NCBI RefSeq assembly: GCF_001282115.1
Contig: NZ_LJBR01000004.1
Span: forward strand, 1 to 37,760
DNA from: Streptomyces sp. NRRL B-24085
Lineage (GTDB): Bacteria > Actinomycetota > Actinomycetes > Streptomycetales > Streptomycetaceae
Reading direction: 5' to 3'
DNA: 37,760 bases
Part shown: positions 1-8,035 of the stretch, piece by piece
Layout of the letters: the number at the start of each line of letters is the position of its first letter
How positions within the stretch are numbered: position 1 is the stretch's first letter
The notes under the pieces: model-generated
What the model was told of the DNA's origin: nothing
Database searches by the model: none
The model's input: only the letters and a program-made list of their open reading frames with translations
Program-made: the position numbers and the translations under genes

Positions 1-29
1 AGCCAGGCGGGGACCGGCCCCGCCTGGCT
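1..29 (-). terminator. Hairpin terminator after the sugar ABC permease operon
   Basis: A perfect 12-bp inverted repeat (AGCCAGGCGGGG at 1-12, CCCCGCCTGGCT at 18-29) with a 5-nt loop lies 30 bp past the stop codon of the leftward permease gene. There is no clear U-tract, which is common for Streptomyces terminators. It most likely ends the GH127/ABC operon transcript. The window starts at its edge, so a gene on the other side could share it. Confidence 0.75.
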
Positions 30-58
30 GGTGGGCCGGGGGCGGCGGGCACGGTGGT

Positions 59-880
59 TCAGTCCTTGACCGCGCCCGCGGTCACACCGGCGGCCACATA
101 GCGCTGGGCGAGGACGAGCAGCACCGCGGCGGGCAGCGACGCGACGACGGCGGTGGCCATGATCGCGTTCCATTCCTGGTTGTTGTTGCCGATGTAGTGG
201 TAGATGCCGAGCGTGATCGGTCGCAACTCGCCGCCGCTGTCGAGGGTGTTGGCGAAGACGAAGTCGGACCAGGCCCACAGGAAGCTGAAGAGCGAGACCG
301 TGACGAGCGCGTTGCGGCTGACCGGGAGCACGACGGACCGGAAGGTCCGCCAGGTGCCGGCCCCGTCGATGCGGGCGGCGGCGATCAGCTCACCGGGGAT
401 GCCCGACATGAACGCGGTGAAGATCATGACGCCGAAGGGCACCGCGATGGTGGAGTCGGCGACGATCAGGCCCCACCAGGAGTTCAGCAGTCCGAGGTCG
501 AGGAAGATGCCGTAGAAGCCCATCGCCATGACGATGCCGGGGACCATCTGGGCGACCAGCAGGACGAGGCCGAGGAAGCCGCCGCCCGGCGGACGGAGCT
601 TGGCCAGTGCGAAGCCGGCCGGGGCGGCGAGCAGGAGGGTGAGGACGACCGTGCCCAGACCGATGAGCAGGCTGGTGCCGAGGTAGGGCATCTGGTCGTC
701 GAGGACGGCGCGGTAGCCCTCGAAGGTGGGGTGCAGGGGCAGCAGGTCGGGCGGGCTCTTGCGCATGTCCTGCTGCGGGGTGAGGGACACGTTGAGCATC
801 CAGTAGACCGGGAACAGCATCACGGCGGTGAGCAGGAGGCCGATGACGGTGTAACGGCGCTTTCCCGTACGGGACTTCAT
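59..880 (-). CDS. Carbohydrate ABC transporter permease, MalG/CUT1 type
   Basis: Inner-membrane permease subunit (273 aa) of a CUT1-family sugar importer. It begins MKSRTGKRRY, followed by a first membrane helix (TVIGLLLTAVMLFPVYW), a periplasmic segment and further hydrophobic segments. The cytoplasmic EAA loop that contacts the ATPase is visible near residues 170-195 (GELIAAARIDGAG). The ATG at 880 was chosen because it overlaps the stop of the upstream permease by 4 bp (ATGA), a sign of translational coupling, and gives a normal MalG length; the same frame stays open upstream, but that extension is only the shadow of the MalF gene. It forms a heterodimer with the MalF-type protein. No ATP-binding subunit is encoded nearby; in Streptomyces such importers commonly share the MsiK ATPase encoded elsewhere. 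Confidence 0.93.
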   Translation of the reverse strand: MKSRTGKRRYTVIGLLLTAVMLFPVYWMLNVSLTPQQDMRKSPPDLLPLHPTFEGYRAVLDDQMPYLGTSLLIGLGTVVLTLLLAAPAGFALAKLRPPGGGFLGLVLLVAQMVPGIVMAMGFYGIFLDLGLLNSWWGLIVADSTIAVPFGVMIFTAFMSGIPGELIAAARIDGAGTWRTFRSVVLPVSRNALVTVSLFSFLWAWSDFVFANTLDSGGELRPITLGIYHYIGNNNQEWNAIMATAVVASLPAAVLLVLAQRYVAAGVTAGAVKD

Positions 881-1860
881 GTTTCCTGCCTCCTCTGGAC
901 GCGGATGTAGAGCAGTCCGAAGACGAGGGCGATGAGGATGAGGATGTTGCCGACGGCGGCTCCGGGGCCGAACTTCGGCAGCAGGGAGCCGAAGCCGAGC
1001 TGGTAGGACCAGGTCGCCAGGGTGGAGGAGGCGTCGCCGGGGCCGCCCTTGGTCATGATCCAGATCAGGTCGAACACCTTGAGGGTGTAGACCAGGCCCA
1101 GCAGCAGGGTGATCGCGGAGACCGGGCGCAGCAGCGGGAAGGTGATCCGCCGGAACTGCTGCCAGGCGTTCGCCCCGTCCAGGGAGGCCGCCTCGTAGAG
1201 TTCGCCGGGGATGTTCTGCAGCCCGCTGTAGAGGATGACCAGGTTGAATGGGATGCCGATCCAGATGTTGGCGATGATGACCGAGGTCAGGGCCCAGTGC
1301 GGGGAGTTGAGCCAGTCGACGGGGGCCACGCCGACCGTGTGCAGGGCGTAGTTGAGGACGCCGGACTCGCTGTTGAGCATCCACGACCAGGTCGACGCGG
1401 ACACGATCAGCGGCAGCAGCCAGGGGATCAGGAACAGCGCCCTGAGGGTGGCGGCCAGCCGGAAGTGCCGGTTGAAGAAGACCGCGAGGGCGAGCCCCGC
1501 GGCGTACTGGAAGGCGATCGACACGAAGGTGAAGATCATGGTGTGGCGTATCGCCGGGCCGAACGTGGGGTCGTCCAGGACGGTCCTGAAGTTGTCCAGC
1601 CCGGAGAACGGCGCGTCGCCCGCGACGAACGAGCGGACCGTGTAGTCACGCAGGCTCAGGTCGAGGTTGCGGTACAGGGGATAGACGTAGAACGCGGCGA
1701 GGTAGAGGGCCAGCGGCGCGAGGAACGCGAGTGCGGTCAGCCGGCTCGTGCGGCGCCGGTGCGGCCGCGGTGCGGGGCCGTCGGCCGGGGCTGCGGTGCC
1801 GGCGTCCCGGGGCCTGGCCGGGGACCGCGGGGCGCGGCGGTCGACGCGGGCGATGGTCAT
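877..1860 (-). CDS. Carbohydrate ABC transporter permease, MalF/CUT1 type
   Basis: Second membrane permease (327 aa) of the CUT1 importer. After a basic, Pro/Arg-rich cytoplasmic N-terminus of about 40 residues come six predicted membrane segments starting with LTALAFLAPLALYLAAFYVY. The EAA loop (GELYEAASLDGANAW) lies near residues 220-240. The ATG at 1860 has an AGGAG ribosome site about 7 nt upstream. The stop overlaps the next permease start by 4 bp. A 115-bp gap with a hairpin separates it from the solute-binding gene. The substrate cannot be read from the permease itself; the GH127 gene in the same operon suggests L-arabinofuranosyl oligosaccharides. Confidence 0.93.
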   Translation of the reverse strand: MTIARVDRRAPRSPARPRDAGTAAPADGPAPRPHRRRTSRLTALAFLAPLALYLAAFYVYPLYRNLDLSLRDYTVRSFVAGDAPFSGLDNFRTVLDDPTFGPAIRHTMIFTFVSIAFQYAAGLALAVFFNRHFRLAATLRALFLIPWLLPLIVSASTWSWMLNSESGVLNYALHTVGVAPVDWLNSPHWALTSVIIANIWIGIPFNLVILYSGLQNIPGELYEAASLDGANAWQQFRRITFPLLRPVSAITLLLGLVYTLKVFDLIWIMTKGGPGDASSTLATWSYQLGFGSLLPKFGPGAAVGNILILIALVFGLLYIRVQRRQET

Positions 1861-1883
1861 GGCGGACTCCTGGAAGGGGTGGC

Positions 1884-1914
1884 CCGCCCGGGACCGGCGG
1901 CGGTGTCCGGGCGG
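1884..1914 (-). promoter_or_regulatory. Intercistronic hairpin between binding-protein and permease genes
   Basis: Inverted repeat CCGCCCGG (1884-1891) and CCGGGCGG (1907-1914) between the binding-protein stop and the MalF start. Hairpins here commonly act as partial terminators or mRNA stabilisers, so that binding protein is made in excess over permeases. That role is inferred from position only. Confidence 0.5.
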
Positions 1915-1975
1915 TTGCGGGTGCCGTGCGACGGCCGGGGCAGGGCCCGGAAGGTGCCGCGAGGGCGTCGAGTGG

Positions 1976-3229
1976 TCAGCTCCTGCCCTTGTCCGCGGCC
2001 TTCTGGGCGGCGTCGAGGGCGGCCTGCGGGCTCTGGCCTCCGGACAGGGCGCTCTGCACGGCCGTCCACATCGGCTGCGAGATGACCGGGTACTTGGTGC
2101 CCAGGCCGCCGCTGGTGCGACCGCGTGCCGCGGCCACCGCGTCCACCCACGGCTTCAGTTCGGGGTTCGCCTTGACCTGCTCGGCCTGCACCGCCGCGGT
2201 GGGAGCGACGTAGGCCAGAGTGGTGTCCGTGGCCAGCAGGTTGGCGGAGCTGGTGAGACAGGTGACGATCTTCTTGGTGACGTCGTAGCGTCCGCTGTCC
2301 TTCTGGACCGGGACGGTGACGAACTCGCCTCCGGTCGGCACCGGCGCCGCCCCGCCGCTCCGGCCGGGGATGCTGATGACGCCGTACTCGAAACCGGCCT
2401 TGTCGGCGTTGCCGAGCTGCCAGGTGCCGTTCTCGCCGAACGCGTAGTCGCCGGTGGCGAACTCCTGCCAGCTCGTGGTCTGGGTGTTCTGCAGGACGTC
2501 CTTGGGGGCCAGTCCGTCGTCCACCCAGCCCTTCCACAGGGACAGCGCTGCCACGCCCTTGGCCGAGTCGAGCTCGGTCAGGTCACCGCCGGCGCCCCAG
2601 AACCAGGGCAGGAACTGGAAGCTGCCCTCCTCGGTGTTGATCGCGGAGAAGGTGATGCCCTTCTTGCCGGCCGCCTTGACCTTCTTCAGCGCGGCCGTGA
2701 GGGAGTCCCAGTCCTTGACCGAGGCCGGGTCGACACCCGCCGCGGTGAGGACCTTCTTGTTGTAGTAGAGCGCGAGGGTGTTGGCGCCGATGGGAACGCC
2801 GTAAGAGGCGCCGTCGATCTCTCCCGCGCCGAGGATGTTCTTCTGGACGGACGTGGTGTCCAGTCCGAGGTCGGCGGTCTTGTTGAGGATGCCCGCCTCC
2901 ACGAGCGTGGAGACGACCGGGTTGTCCACGAGCATCACGTCGGGGGCGTTGCCCTGCTGGGCGGCGAGCAGGGCCTTGTTGCCCAGGTCCGTGGTGTCCA
3001 TGGCGGTGCGCTTGACCTCGACCCCGGCGTCGGTGCCGCACTTGCTGACGAGCTTGCCCCACGGCGAGGAGGCGTCGAACTGCGGGTACGGGTCCCAGAA
3101 GGTGTACGTCCCGCCGGCGCTGCCGGAACCGGAGGCGGAGGAGTCGGAACCACCGCCGCAGGCGGCGACGGAGACGAGCGCACCGGCGGTGGCGACGGCG
3201 GCTATCAGGGTGCGACGGGCGTTTCTCAC
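1976..3229 (-). CDS. Extracellular sugar-binding lipoprotein of ABC importer (SBP family 1)
   Basis: Extracytoplasmic solute-binding protein (417 aa) that captures the sugar and delivers it to the two permeases. The N-terminus MRNARRTLIAAVATAG leads to a lipobox ending in Cys24 (SVAAC), followed by a Gly/Ser linker, so it is a lipid-anchored lipoprotein. The mature part has typical family-1 features such as TYTFWDPYPQF near the start and a C-terminal region rich in helix (AAARGRTSGGLGTKYP). The start is GTG at 3229 with a GAGGT ribosome site. The GTG overlaps by 4 bp the stop of the frameshift-extended GH127 reading frame, but 112 bp separate it from the expected GH127 stop. Confidence 0.92.
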   Translation of the reverse strand: MRNARRTLIAAVATAGALVSVAACGGGSDSSASGSGSAGGTYTFWDPYPQFDASSPWGKLVSKCGTDAGVEVKRTAMDTTDLGNKALLAAQQGNAPDVMLVDNPVVSTLVEAGILNKTADLGLDTTSVQKNILGAGEIDGASYGVPIGANTLALYYNKKVLTAAGVDPASVKDWDSLTAALKKVKAAGKKGITFSAINTEEGSFQFLPWFWGAGGDLTELDSAKGVAALSLWKGWVDDGLAPKDVLQNTQTTSWQEFATGDYAFGENGTWQLGNADKAGFEYGVISIPGRSGGAAPVPTGGEFVTVPVQKDSGRYDVTKKIVTCLTSSANLLATDTTLAYVAPTAAVQAEQVKANPELKPWVDAVAAARGRTSGGLGTKYPVISQPMWTAVQSALSGGQSPQAALDAAQKAADKGRS

Positions 3230-5226
3230 GGCGACCTCGTTGTCTTGGGGCGGCTCGAAGGGAGGGACGGGGCGAGGGGGGACGTGGCGGGACGTCTGGC
3301 GTGTGGAGGGCCCGAGTGCGGAGCTGGGCTGGACGGGTGGCTCACTGCGTGGGCAGCCAGACGCGCATGCTGCCGTCCTGGCGGTTGGCCCACGCGTAGT
3401 AGGGCACGGCGGTACCCGGAGGCCGTCACCGTGGTCACGCCGCCCAACAGGTCGGGGCGGTGCACGTCGGCGAGCGGGCCGGCCGGGTCGAGGACGATGT
3501 CGTCGAGGCCGCCACCGGGGTGGTCGACCCCCTCCAGGCAGTACACGAGCGGTCCGCGCTCGATGGCGACGCAGCCGCGTACGGCGTCCACCCGGGGGTC
3601 GGCGGCGGTGAGGCGGGGTGCCAGCGCGAGTTCGAGGACGACACGGTCGCCCGGCGCCCAGGTCCGCTCGATGCGCAGCCAGCCGTCGGTGGCGGGGGCG
3701 TCCGTCCCGTCGTACGCCGTGTCCCCGTACCGGATCCGGTACTTACGGCACCACTGCGGGATGCGCAGCGAGAGGGTCCAGGGCCGGTCGGCCGGGGTCT
3801 CCTCGACGGTGAAGGCGATCGTGCCCTGCCACGGGTAGCCGGTCTCGCAGCGGACAGTGACGCCGTCGGCGGTGTAGCGGCCGGTGGCGTACTGGTGGAT
3901 CTGGAGGCCGCCGGCGTCTCCGGAGGCGAGGTAGTGCTCCAGGGAGGCCAGCAGCCGCATGACGTTGGGCGGGCAGCAGGCGCAGCGGAACCAGCGGGTG
4001 CGGCGGGCCGACTGGTCGCCGCCGGGGTCGGTGTGACCGTCGCGGACCTGGAGCGGGTTGACGTACAGCCACCGCTCGCCGTCCAGGGAGACCCCGGCCA
4101 GGAAGCCGTTGAACAGGGTGCGTTCGATCAGGTCGGAGTAGCGGGCCTCGCCGGTGAGCAGGGCCATGCGCCAGCTCCACTGGACCGAGGCGATGGCGGC
4201 GCAGGTCTCGCAGTAGGCGCGCTCGTTGGGCAGTTCGTACGGGTCGCCGAAGTCCTCCTCGTCGTGGTGGGCGCCCAGTCCGCCGGTGATGTGGGTCTTG
4301 GCGGCGGTCATCGCGGCCCACAACCGCTCCGTGACGGCGCGTAGTTCGGTGTCCCCGTTCTCCGTCGCCAGGTCGGTCGCGGCCGCCAGCAGGTACAACT
4401 GACGTACGGCGTGCCCCTCGACATCGGTCGCCTCGCGCAGCGGGACACGGTCCTGGCAGTACGCCTCGCCGCCCAGCAGACCGTGGCCGAAGCGGTCGAC
4501 GAAGTAGCCGGCGAGGTCCAGGTAGCGCCGCTCCCCCGTCTCCCGGTAGAGCTCCACCAGGGCGGTCTCGACCTCGGGGTGGCCGTCGACGCCGTCGATC
4601 GGCTTGCCGCTCTCGGGCGGGCCGAAGACCGAGTCGATGTGGTCGGCGAACTTCACCGCCACGTCCAGGAGTTCACGGCGTCCGGTGGCCCGGTGGTGGG
4701 CGACGGCGGCCTGGATGAGGTGTCCCGCGCAGTACAGCTCGTGGCCCCAGCGCAGGTCCTGGTAGCGCTCGCCGCCCTTGAGGAGCTGGAACCAGGTGTT
4801 CAGGTATCCGTCGGGCTGCTGCGCGGCCGCGACGAGGGAGACGATCCGCTCCACGTCGGCCGCGAGCGGGCCCTCGTCCCCGGACGGCGCCTGGGCGAGC
4901 TGCCAGGCCGCGGCCTCCAGCCACTTGTAGACGTCGGAGTCCACGAACGGGTACGCGCCCTGGAACGCGCCCTCGGTGAGGCCGGCCGCCACCCGCAGGT
5001 TGTCCAGGTTTCCCGCCGACTCCAGCAGTTCGGGACCCTGGGGAATGGAGGTCCGCCCGTTCACCCGGCGCCGGGTGCTCCAGAAACCGCCTTGCACCTC
5101 TGCGGCGGCGGGGGCGAGCGCCGCCTTGGCGGCCGGGCCCGGGCGGACCGGGCCCGACGGGACGACCGGCTGGTCGGGCAGGGCCGGAGACGCGGAGGAG
5201 GGCATGGCGGAACGGGGGTGGGGCAT
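3226..5226 (-). CDS. GH127 beta-L-arabinofuranosidase, C-terminus frameshifted
   Basis: Glycoside hydrolase family 127 (DUF1680) removes terminal beta-L-arabinofuranose using a cysteine nucleophile held near zinc. Family hallmarks are present: ETC (Glu340, Cys342), the Cys pair in CACCPPN (Cys417, Cys418) and a Glu at 324 in HDEEDFG, matching the acid/base, zinc-ligand and nucleophile pattern of the Bifidobacterium enzyme HypBA1. No signal peptide is seen, so it is probably cytoplasmic. The ATG at 5226 has GGAGAG 5 nt upstream. At 3415-3417 one extra C (plus strand) breaks the frame. Before it the protein reads TVTASG; in the other frame AVPYYAWANRQDGSMRVW then LPTQ and a stop at 3342 complete the family's usual C-terminus. 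As written, a roughly 60-residue unrelated tail runs on to 3226. Confidence 0.88.
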   Translation of the reverse strand: MPHPRSAMPSSASPALPDQPVVPSGPVRPGPAAKAALAPAAAEVQGGFWSTRRRVNGRTSIPQGPELLESAGNLDNLRVAAGLTEGAFQGAYPFVDSDVYKWLEAAAWQLAQAPSGDEGPLAADVERIVSLVAAAQQPDGYLNTWFQLLKGGERYQDLRWGHELYCAGHLIQAAVAHHRATGRRELLDVAVKFADHIDSVFGPPESGKPIDGVDGHPEVETALVELYRETGERRYLDLAGYFVDRFGHGLLGGEAYCQDRVPLREATDVEGHAVRQLYLLAAATDLATENGDTELRAVTERLWAAMTAAKTHITGGLGAHHDEEDFGDPYELPNERAYCETCAAIASVQWSWRMALLTGEARYSDLIERTLFNGFLAGVSLDGERWLYVNPLQVRDGHTDPGGDQSARRTRWFRCACCPPNVMRLLASLEHYLASGDAGGLQIHQYATGRYTADGVTVRCETGYPWQGTIAFTVEETPADRPWTLSLRIPQWCRKYRIRYGDTAYDGTDAPATDGWLRIERTWAPGDRVVLELALAPRLTAADPRVDAVRGCVAIERGPLVYCLEGVDHPGGGLDDIVLDPAGPLADVHRPDLLGGVTTVTASGYRRALLRVGQPPGRQHARLAAHAVSHPSSPAPHSGPPHARRPATSPLAPSLPSSRPKTTRSP

Positions 5227-5330
5227 GGCTCTCCGAACGGTTGGATGGGGAGCGGGCCGGGGATACGGTGCACTGTCGGTGCCCCGGTGGCCGCGGCGCG
5301 GTGAGACGGTGGCCCGCCTCTCGAACCCGC

Positions 5331-5350
5331 TTTGGGAAAACGTTTTTCTG
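5331..5350. promoter_or_regulatory. LacI-family operator between GH127 operon and regulator
   Basis: The core AAAACGTTTT (5337-5346) is a perfect 10-bp palindrome centred on CG, within GGGAAAACGTTTTTCT, where outer positions match 6 of 8. A-rich arms around a central CG are the normal LacI/GalR operator form. It lies 110 bp upstream of the GH127 start and 140 bp upstream of the regulator, so the regulator probably controls both directions. Confidence 0.7.
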
Positions 5351-5487
5351 CCCGGAAAAGTAGAGAGCCGGTGCGCGCGAGTCAAGAGGAACGCCGCGGT
5401 ATTTCTTTCCCCTTGCCGGGGCTGGCCGACGACGAGGAATGGTGCCAGGATGGTGCAGACTCACACCCTTCAGGAAAAGGATTGCGC

Positions 5488-6507
5488 GTGACCGTTGCTC
5501 CGGGTTCTCCCTCGACCGGACGGGCAAAACTCGCCGATGTGGCCAGGCTGGCCGGCGTCAGCGTCGGCACGGCCTCGAAGGCGCTCAACGGCAACGGCAG
5601 GATGCGGCCCGAGACGCGGCAACGGGTCCTGGCCGCCGTGGAGGAGCTCGACTTCCGCCCGAACCAGCACGCGCAGAGCCTGCACACCGGCCGCAGCTGG
5701 ACCGTCGGGCTGATGACGACCGACGGCATCGGCCGGTTCAGCACCCCCGTCCTCCTCGGTGCCGAGGACGCGCTCGGCGCCGGGAAGATCTCCGTGCTGC
5801 TGTGCGACACCCGCGGCGACGCCATCCGCGAGCAGCACCATCTGCGCAACCTCATGGACCGGCGGGTGGACGGCATCATCGTGACCGGCCGCCGCACCGA
5901 CCCCAGGCCGCCCCTGAAGGGCATCGAGCCGATCCCGACGGTCTACGCGCTCTCGCCGTCCACGGACCCGGACGACATCTCCGTGGTCTCGGACGACCAC
6001 AGCGGAGCCAAACTGGCCGTCGAGCACCTGCTGGCGACCGGGCGCACCAGGATCGCGCACATCACCGGCCCGGCACATCACGCGGCCGCCCAGGACCGCG
6101 CCCGGCACACCGTCGAGCTGCTCGAGCGCTCCTCGCTCGAACTCGCCACCGGGCGTGTCCACTTCGGCGAGTGGAGCGAGGCGTGGGGGCGCCGCGCGGC
6201 GGAGGCGGTCCTGCGCATCGCCCCGGACACGGACGCCTTCTTCTGCGGCAACGACCAGATCGCCCGGGGCGTCGCCGACACCCTGCGCGAGAACGGCGTG
6301 GACGTCCCGGGCAGGGTCGCGATCGTGGGCTACGACAACTGGGACATCATGGCCCTGGCCTGCCGGCCCCCGCTCACCACGATCGACACCGATCTCTCCG
6401 AGATCGGCCGCCAGGCCGCCCTGCGGCTGCTGGACGCCATCGGGGCCCGGCCCGAGCCCGGCCGGCACACCGTCCCCTGCCGGCTCGTGGTGCGCGAGTC
6501 GTCCTGA
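5488..6507 (+). CDS. LacI-family transcriptional regulator
   Basis: Sugar-responsive repressor (339 aa). The N-terminal helix-turn-helix covers about residues 14-33 (KLADVARLAGVSVGTASKAL), the hinge about 50-62, and a periplasmic-binding-like effector domain follows, with the typical AIVGYDNWDIMAL segment near the C-terminus. The GTG start at 5488 has AGGAAAAGG about 7 nt upstream and places the HTH at the usual distance; in-frame sequence upstream is not needed. It is divergent from the GH127/ABC operon and most likely senses an arabinose-containing sugar and binds the palindrome at 5337-5346. The effector is inferred from the neighbours. Confidence 0.93.
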   Translation: MTVAPGSPSTGRAKLADVARLAGVSVGTASKALNGNGRMRPETRQRVLAAVEELDFRPNQHAQSLHTGRSWTVGLMTTDGIGRFSTPVLLGAEDALGAGKISVLLCDTRGDAIREQHHLRNLMDRRVDGIIVTGRRTDPRPPLKGIEPIPTVYALSPSTDPDDISVVSDDHSGAKLAVEHLLATGRTRIAHITGPAHHAAAQDRARHTVELLERSSLELATGRVHFGEWSEAWGRRAAEAVLRIAPDTDAFFCGNDQIARGVADTLRENGVDVPGRVAIVGYDNWDIMALACRPPLTTIDTDLSEIGRQAALRLLDAIGARPEPGRHTVPCRLVVRESS

Positions 6508-6539
6508 GACACTCCCGCGCGGCTGCCCGCTGCCCCACA

Positions 6540-6556
6540 TTGGGAAACCCTTTTCT
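6540..6556. promoter_or_regulatory. Operator-like or weak terminator site after the LacI gene
   Basis: TTGGGAAACCCTTTTCT resembles TTGGGAAAACGTTTTTCT in the upstream operator, but its centre is ACC rather than CG. It could equally be a short GGG-AAA-CCC stem followed by TTTT, that is, a weak terminator. A run of ten G (6569-6578) follows it. Function is uncertain. Confidence 0.3.
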
Positions 6557-6625
6557 CGCAGGCCGTGCGGGGGGGGGGAGAGAGAGGGGGACGCTGCGAC
6601 CTGCGCACACGGCCGCCTCCGCTGC

Positions 6626-7483
6626 TCACTCCGCCCGCGAGCGTGCCCCCGGCGTCATGACCCAGCGGATCGTGTGGGTGAGCAGGAGACCCGAGGGCTG
6701 TATCGCGAGCCCCTCCACCACCGGGAGCCGGGGCAGGTGCAGCACCCTCCGCGCCCACGGCGGCAGCAGTGCGACCGCGTTCGCCGCGAGGACGCCGTAG
6801 ACCGGCCGCGCGGCGAGCGGCACGGGCGGGTGCAGCAGCAGGAACCGGGCGGCGGCCCGGGCGTCCGGGGTGGCCCGCAGCTCCGGCAGATACGTGGCCA
6901 GACACCCGGCCAGGGCCTCGCGGTCGCGCGGCGGATCGACCACGCCCAGCGCCTCGGCGACCCGTGCGGTGTCGGCCACGTAGGCGTCGTAGCCCGCCGC
7001 GTCGAGCGGCCGGGCGCCGTAGCGCTCGTGCGCGCGCAGGAAGCTGTCGGTCTCGGCCGCGTGCACCCAGCCCAGCAGGTGCGGGTCCGCCGCGTGGTAC
7101 GCGAGGCCGTCGGCCGTCGTCCCGCGCACCCGCTCGTGGATGCCGCGCACCCGCGCGACGGCCTCCTCCGCGTCGGACGCGGTGCCGTACGTCGTGACGG
7201 CCAGGAAGGTGCTGGTGCGCTGCAACCGTCCCCACGGGTCACCGCGGAACCCGGAGTGCGCGGACACGGCGGCCATGGCGAGCGGGTGCAGGGACTGGAG
7301 CAGGAGCGCGCTCAGCCCGCCGATGAACATCGACGCGTCGCCGTGGACCGTGCGGATGGGACGGTCCGGACCGAACCACCGGGGGCCCGGAGTGTCGTGG
7401 ATACGGGCACGGTTGGCCGGACCGTCCGGGCCTGCCACGCGCCGGAACACGGCCCTGCCGAGTCGATCACGGAGGTCGGTCAT
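6626..7483 (-). CDS. MpaB/rubber-oxygenase-like DUF2236 protein
   Basis: Oxygenase MpaB family protein (DUF2236, 285 aa). The family, which includes the latex-clearing protein Lcp, is linked to haem-dependent oxygenation, but most bacterial members have no known substrate. Recognisable segments are the N-terminal GLSALLLQSLHPLAMAAV, then DPWGRLQRTSTFLAVTTYG, and WVHAAETDSFLRAHERYG in the middle. No signal peptide is evident. The ATG at 7483 was chosen because GGAAGGAGG lies about 9 nt upstream. It stands alone, convergent with the LacI gene, and reads away from the small basic gene further upstream. Confidence 0.87.
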   Translation of the reverse strand: MTDLRDRLGRAVFRRVAGPDGPANRARIHDTPGPRWFGPDRPIRTVHGDASMFIGGLSALLLQSLHPLAMAAVSAHSGFRGDPWGRLQRTSTFLAVTTYGTASDAEEAVARVRGIHERVRGTTADGLAYHAADPHLLGWVHAAETDSFLRAHERYGARPLDAAGYDAYVADTARVAEALGVVDPPRDREALAGCLATYLPELRATPDARAAARFLLLHPPVPLAARPVYGVLAANAVALLPPWARRVLHLPRLPVVEGLAIQPSGLLLTHTIRWVMTPGARSRAE

Positions 7484-7589
7484 CGGCGCGTGCCTCCTTC
7501 CCGGCCCCTGGTGAGCACGCCGCTCACCTTTCTTCGTCAGCGGTGGTGCGTACGGATGCGGGCCGGCGTCCGCATGTCTCCGCTGTCGC

Positions 7590-7630
7590 CTCCGAGCGGC
7601 CCGCGCGGCACTGGCGCGGACCGCTCGGAG
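7590..7630 (-). terminator. Strong terminator downstream of the small basic protein gene
   Basis: A nested inverted repeat: CTCCGAGCGG (7590-7599) pairs with CCGCTCGGAG (7621-7630), and inside it CCGCGC (7601-7606) pairs with GCGCGG (7614-7619) around a 7-nt loop. This gives 16 pairs with one internal mismatch. It begins about 35 nt after the stop at 7665 on the minus strand. Confidence 0.75.
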
Positions 7631-7664
7631 TTGCGGAGGCGCGGAGACGTCGCCGCGGCCCGTT

Positions 7665-7814
7665 TCAGCGGCTCCGTCCCCGGAGCTTGCCGAGCAGTTG
7701 GCGCGCCTGTGCCCGGCGTCGCGGATCGGCCGAGGCACGGCGCACCTGCTCTGCGGCACGCCGGCCCTGCGGGCTCCTGCTGAACTGCTTGATCTTCTCC
7801 AACATGCCAGGCAT
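7665..7814 (-). CDS. Small basic hypothetical protein (49 aa)
   Basis: Begins MPGMLEKIKQFSRSPQGRRA and continues as a strongly basic, predicted helical peptide ending GKLRGRSR. The ATG at 7814 has GGGAGGA about 6 nt upstream, a near-perfect ribosome site, and a strong terminator follows, so it is probably a real monocistronic gene. No domain is recognised. The charge pattern (about 15 Arg/Lys in 49) would suit nucleic-acid or membrane binding, but nothing proves it. A second in-frame ATG (MLEKIK) lies three codons later and could be the true start. Confidence 0.65.
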   Translation of the reverse strand: MPGMLEKIKQFSRSPQGRRAAEQVRRASADPRRRAQARQLLGKLRGRSR

Positions 7815-8035
7815 GACTGTCCTCCCGAGAGGTCGACGACAACTCCTGCACGACCAGGCCTTCGTACAGAGGCGGCTACCCCGGGCCGACCGTCCCACCC
7901 CTCGGGAGAGAGGTCAGGACGCTGCCGAGAGCCGCGCCGAACCGAGCCGACCCGTGGGACGGCCTCCGTGGGCGGCGAGAAATCCGGAACGTGTCCCGTC
8001 GGGCTGACCGCGGCCACACGGGGCAGCCCTACCGC

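Noticed and set aside
197..910. Long open frames on the plus strand over the permease genes
   Set aside because: They are high-GC antisense shadows; the minus strand encodes clear MalF/MalG permeases with codon bias and EAA motifs.
3226..3341. GH127 C-terminal tail running to a GTGA overlap with the binding-protein gene, as if translationally coupled
   Set aside because: The tail (for example HPSSPAPHSGPPHARRPA) has no coding bias, and the true family C-terminus is present in the adjacent frame. Any GTG followed by A contains TGA in the shifted frame, so the overlap is coincidental.
1748..3838. A 696-codon plus-strand frame
   Set aside because: It lies antisense to the binding protein and GH127 genes, has no ribosome site or domain, and has low-complexity Gly/Arg/Val composition typical of shadow frames.
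6569..6578. Run of ten G followed by a GA-rich tract
   Set aside because: A homopolymer in a convergent intergenic region; it could be a phase-variable tract in principle, but it is not placed in a promoter or coding start.
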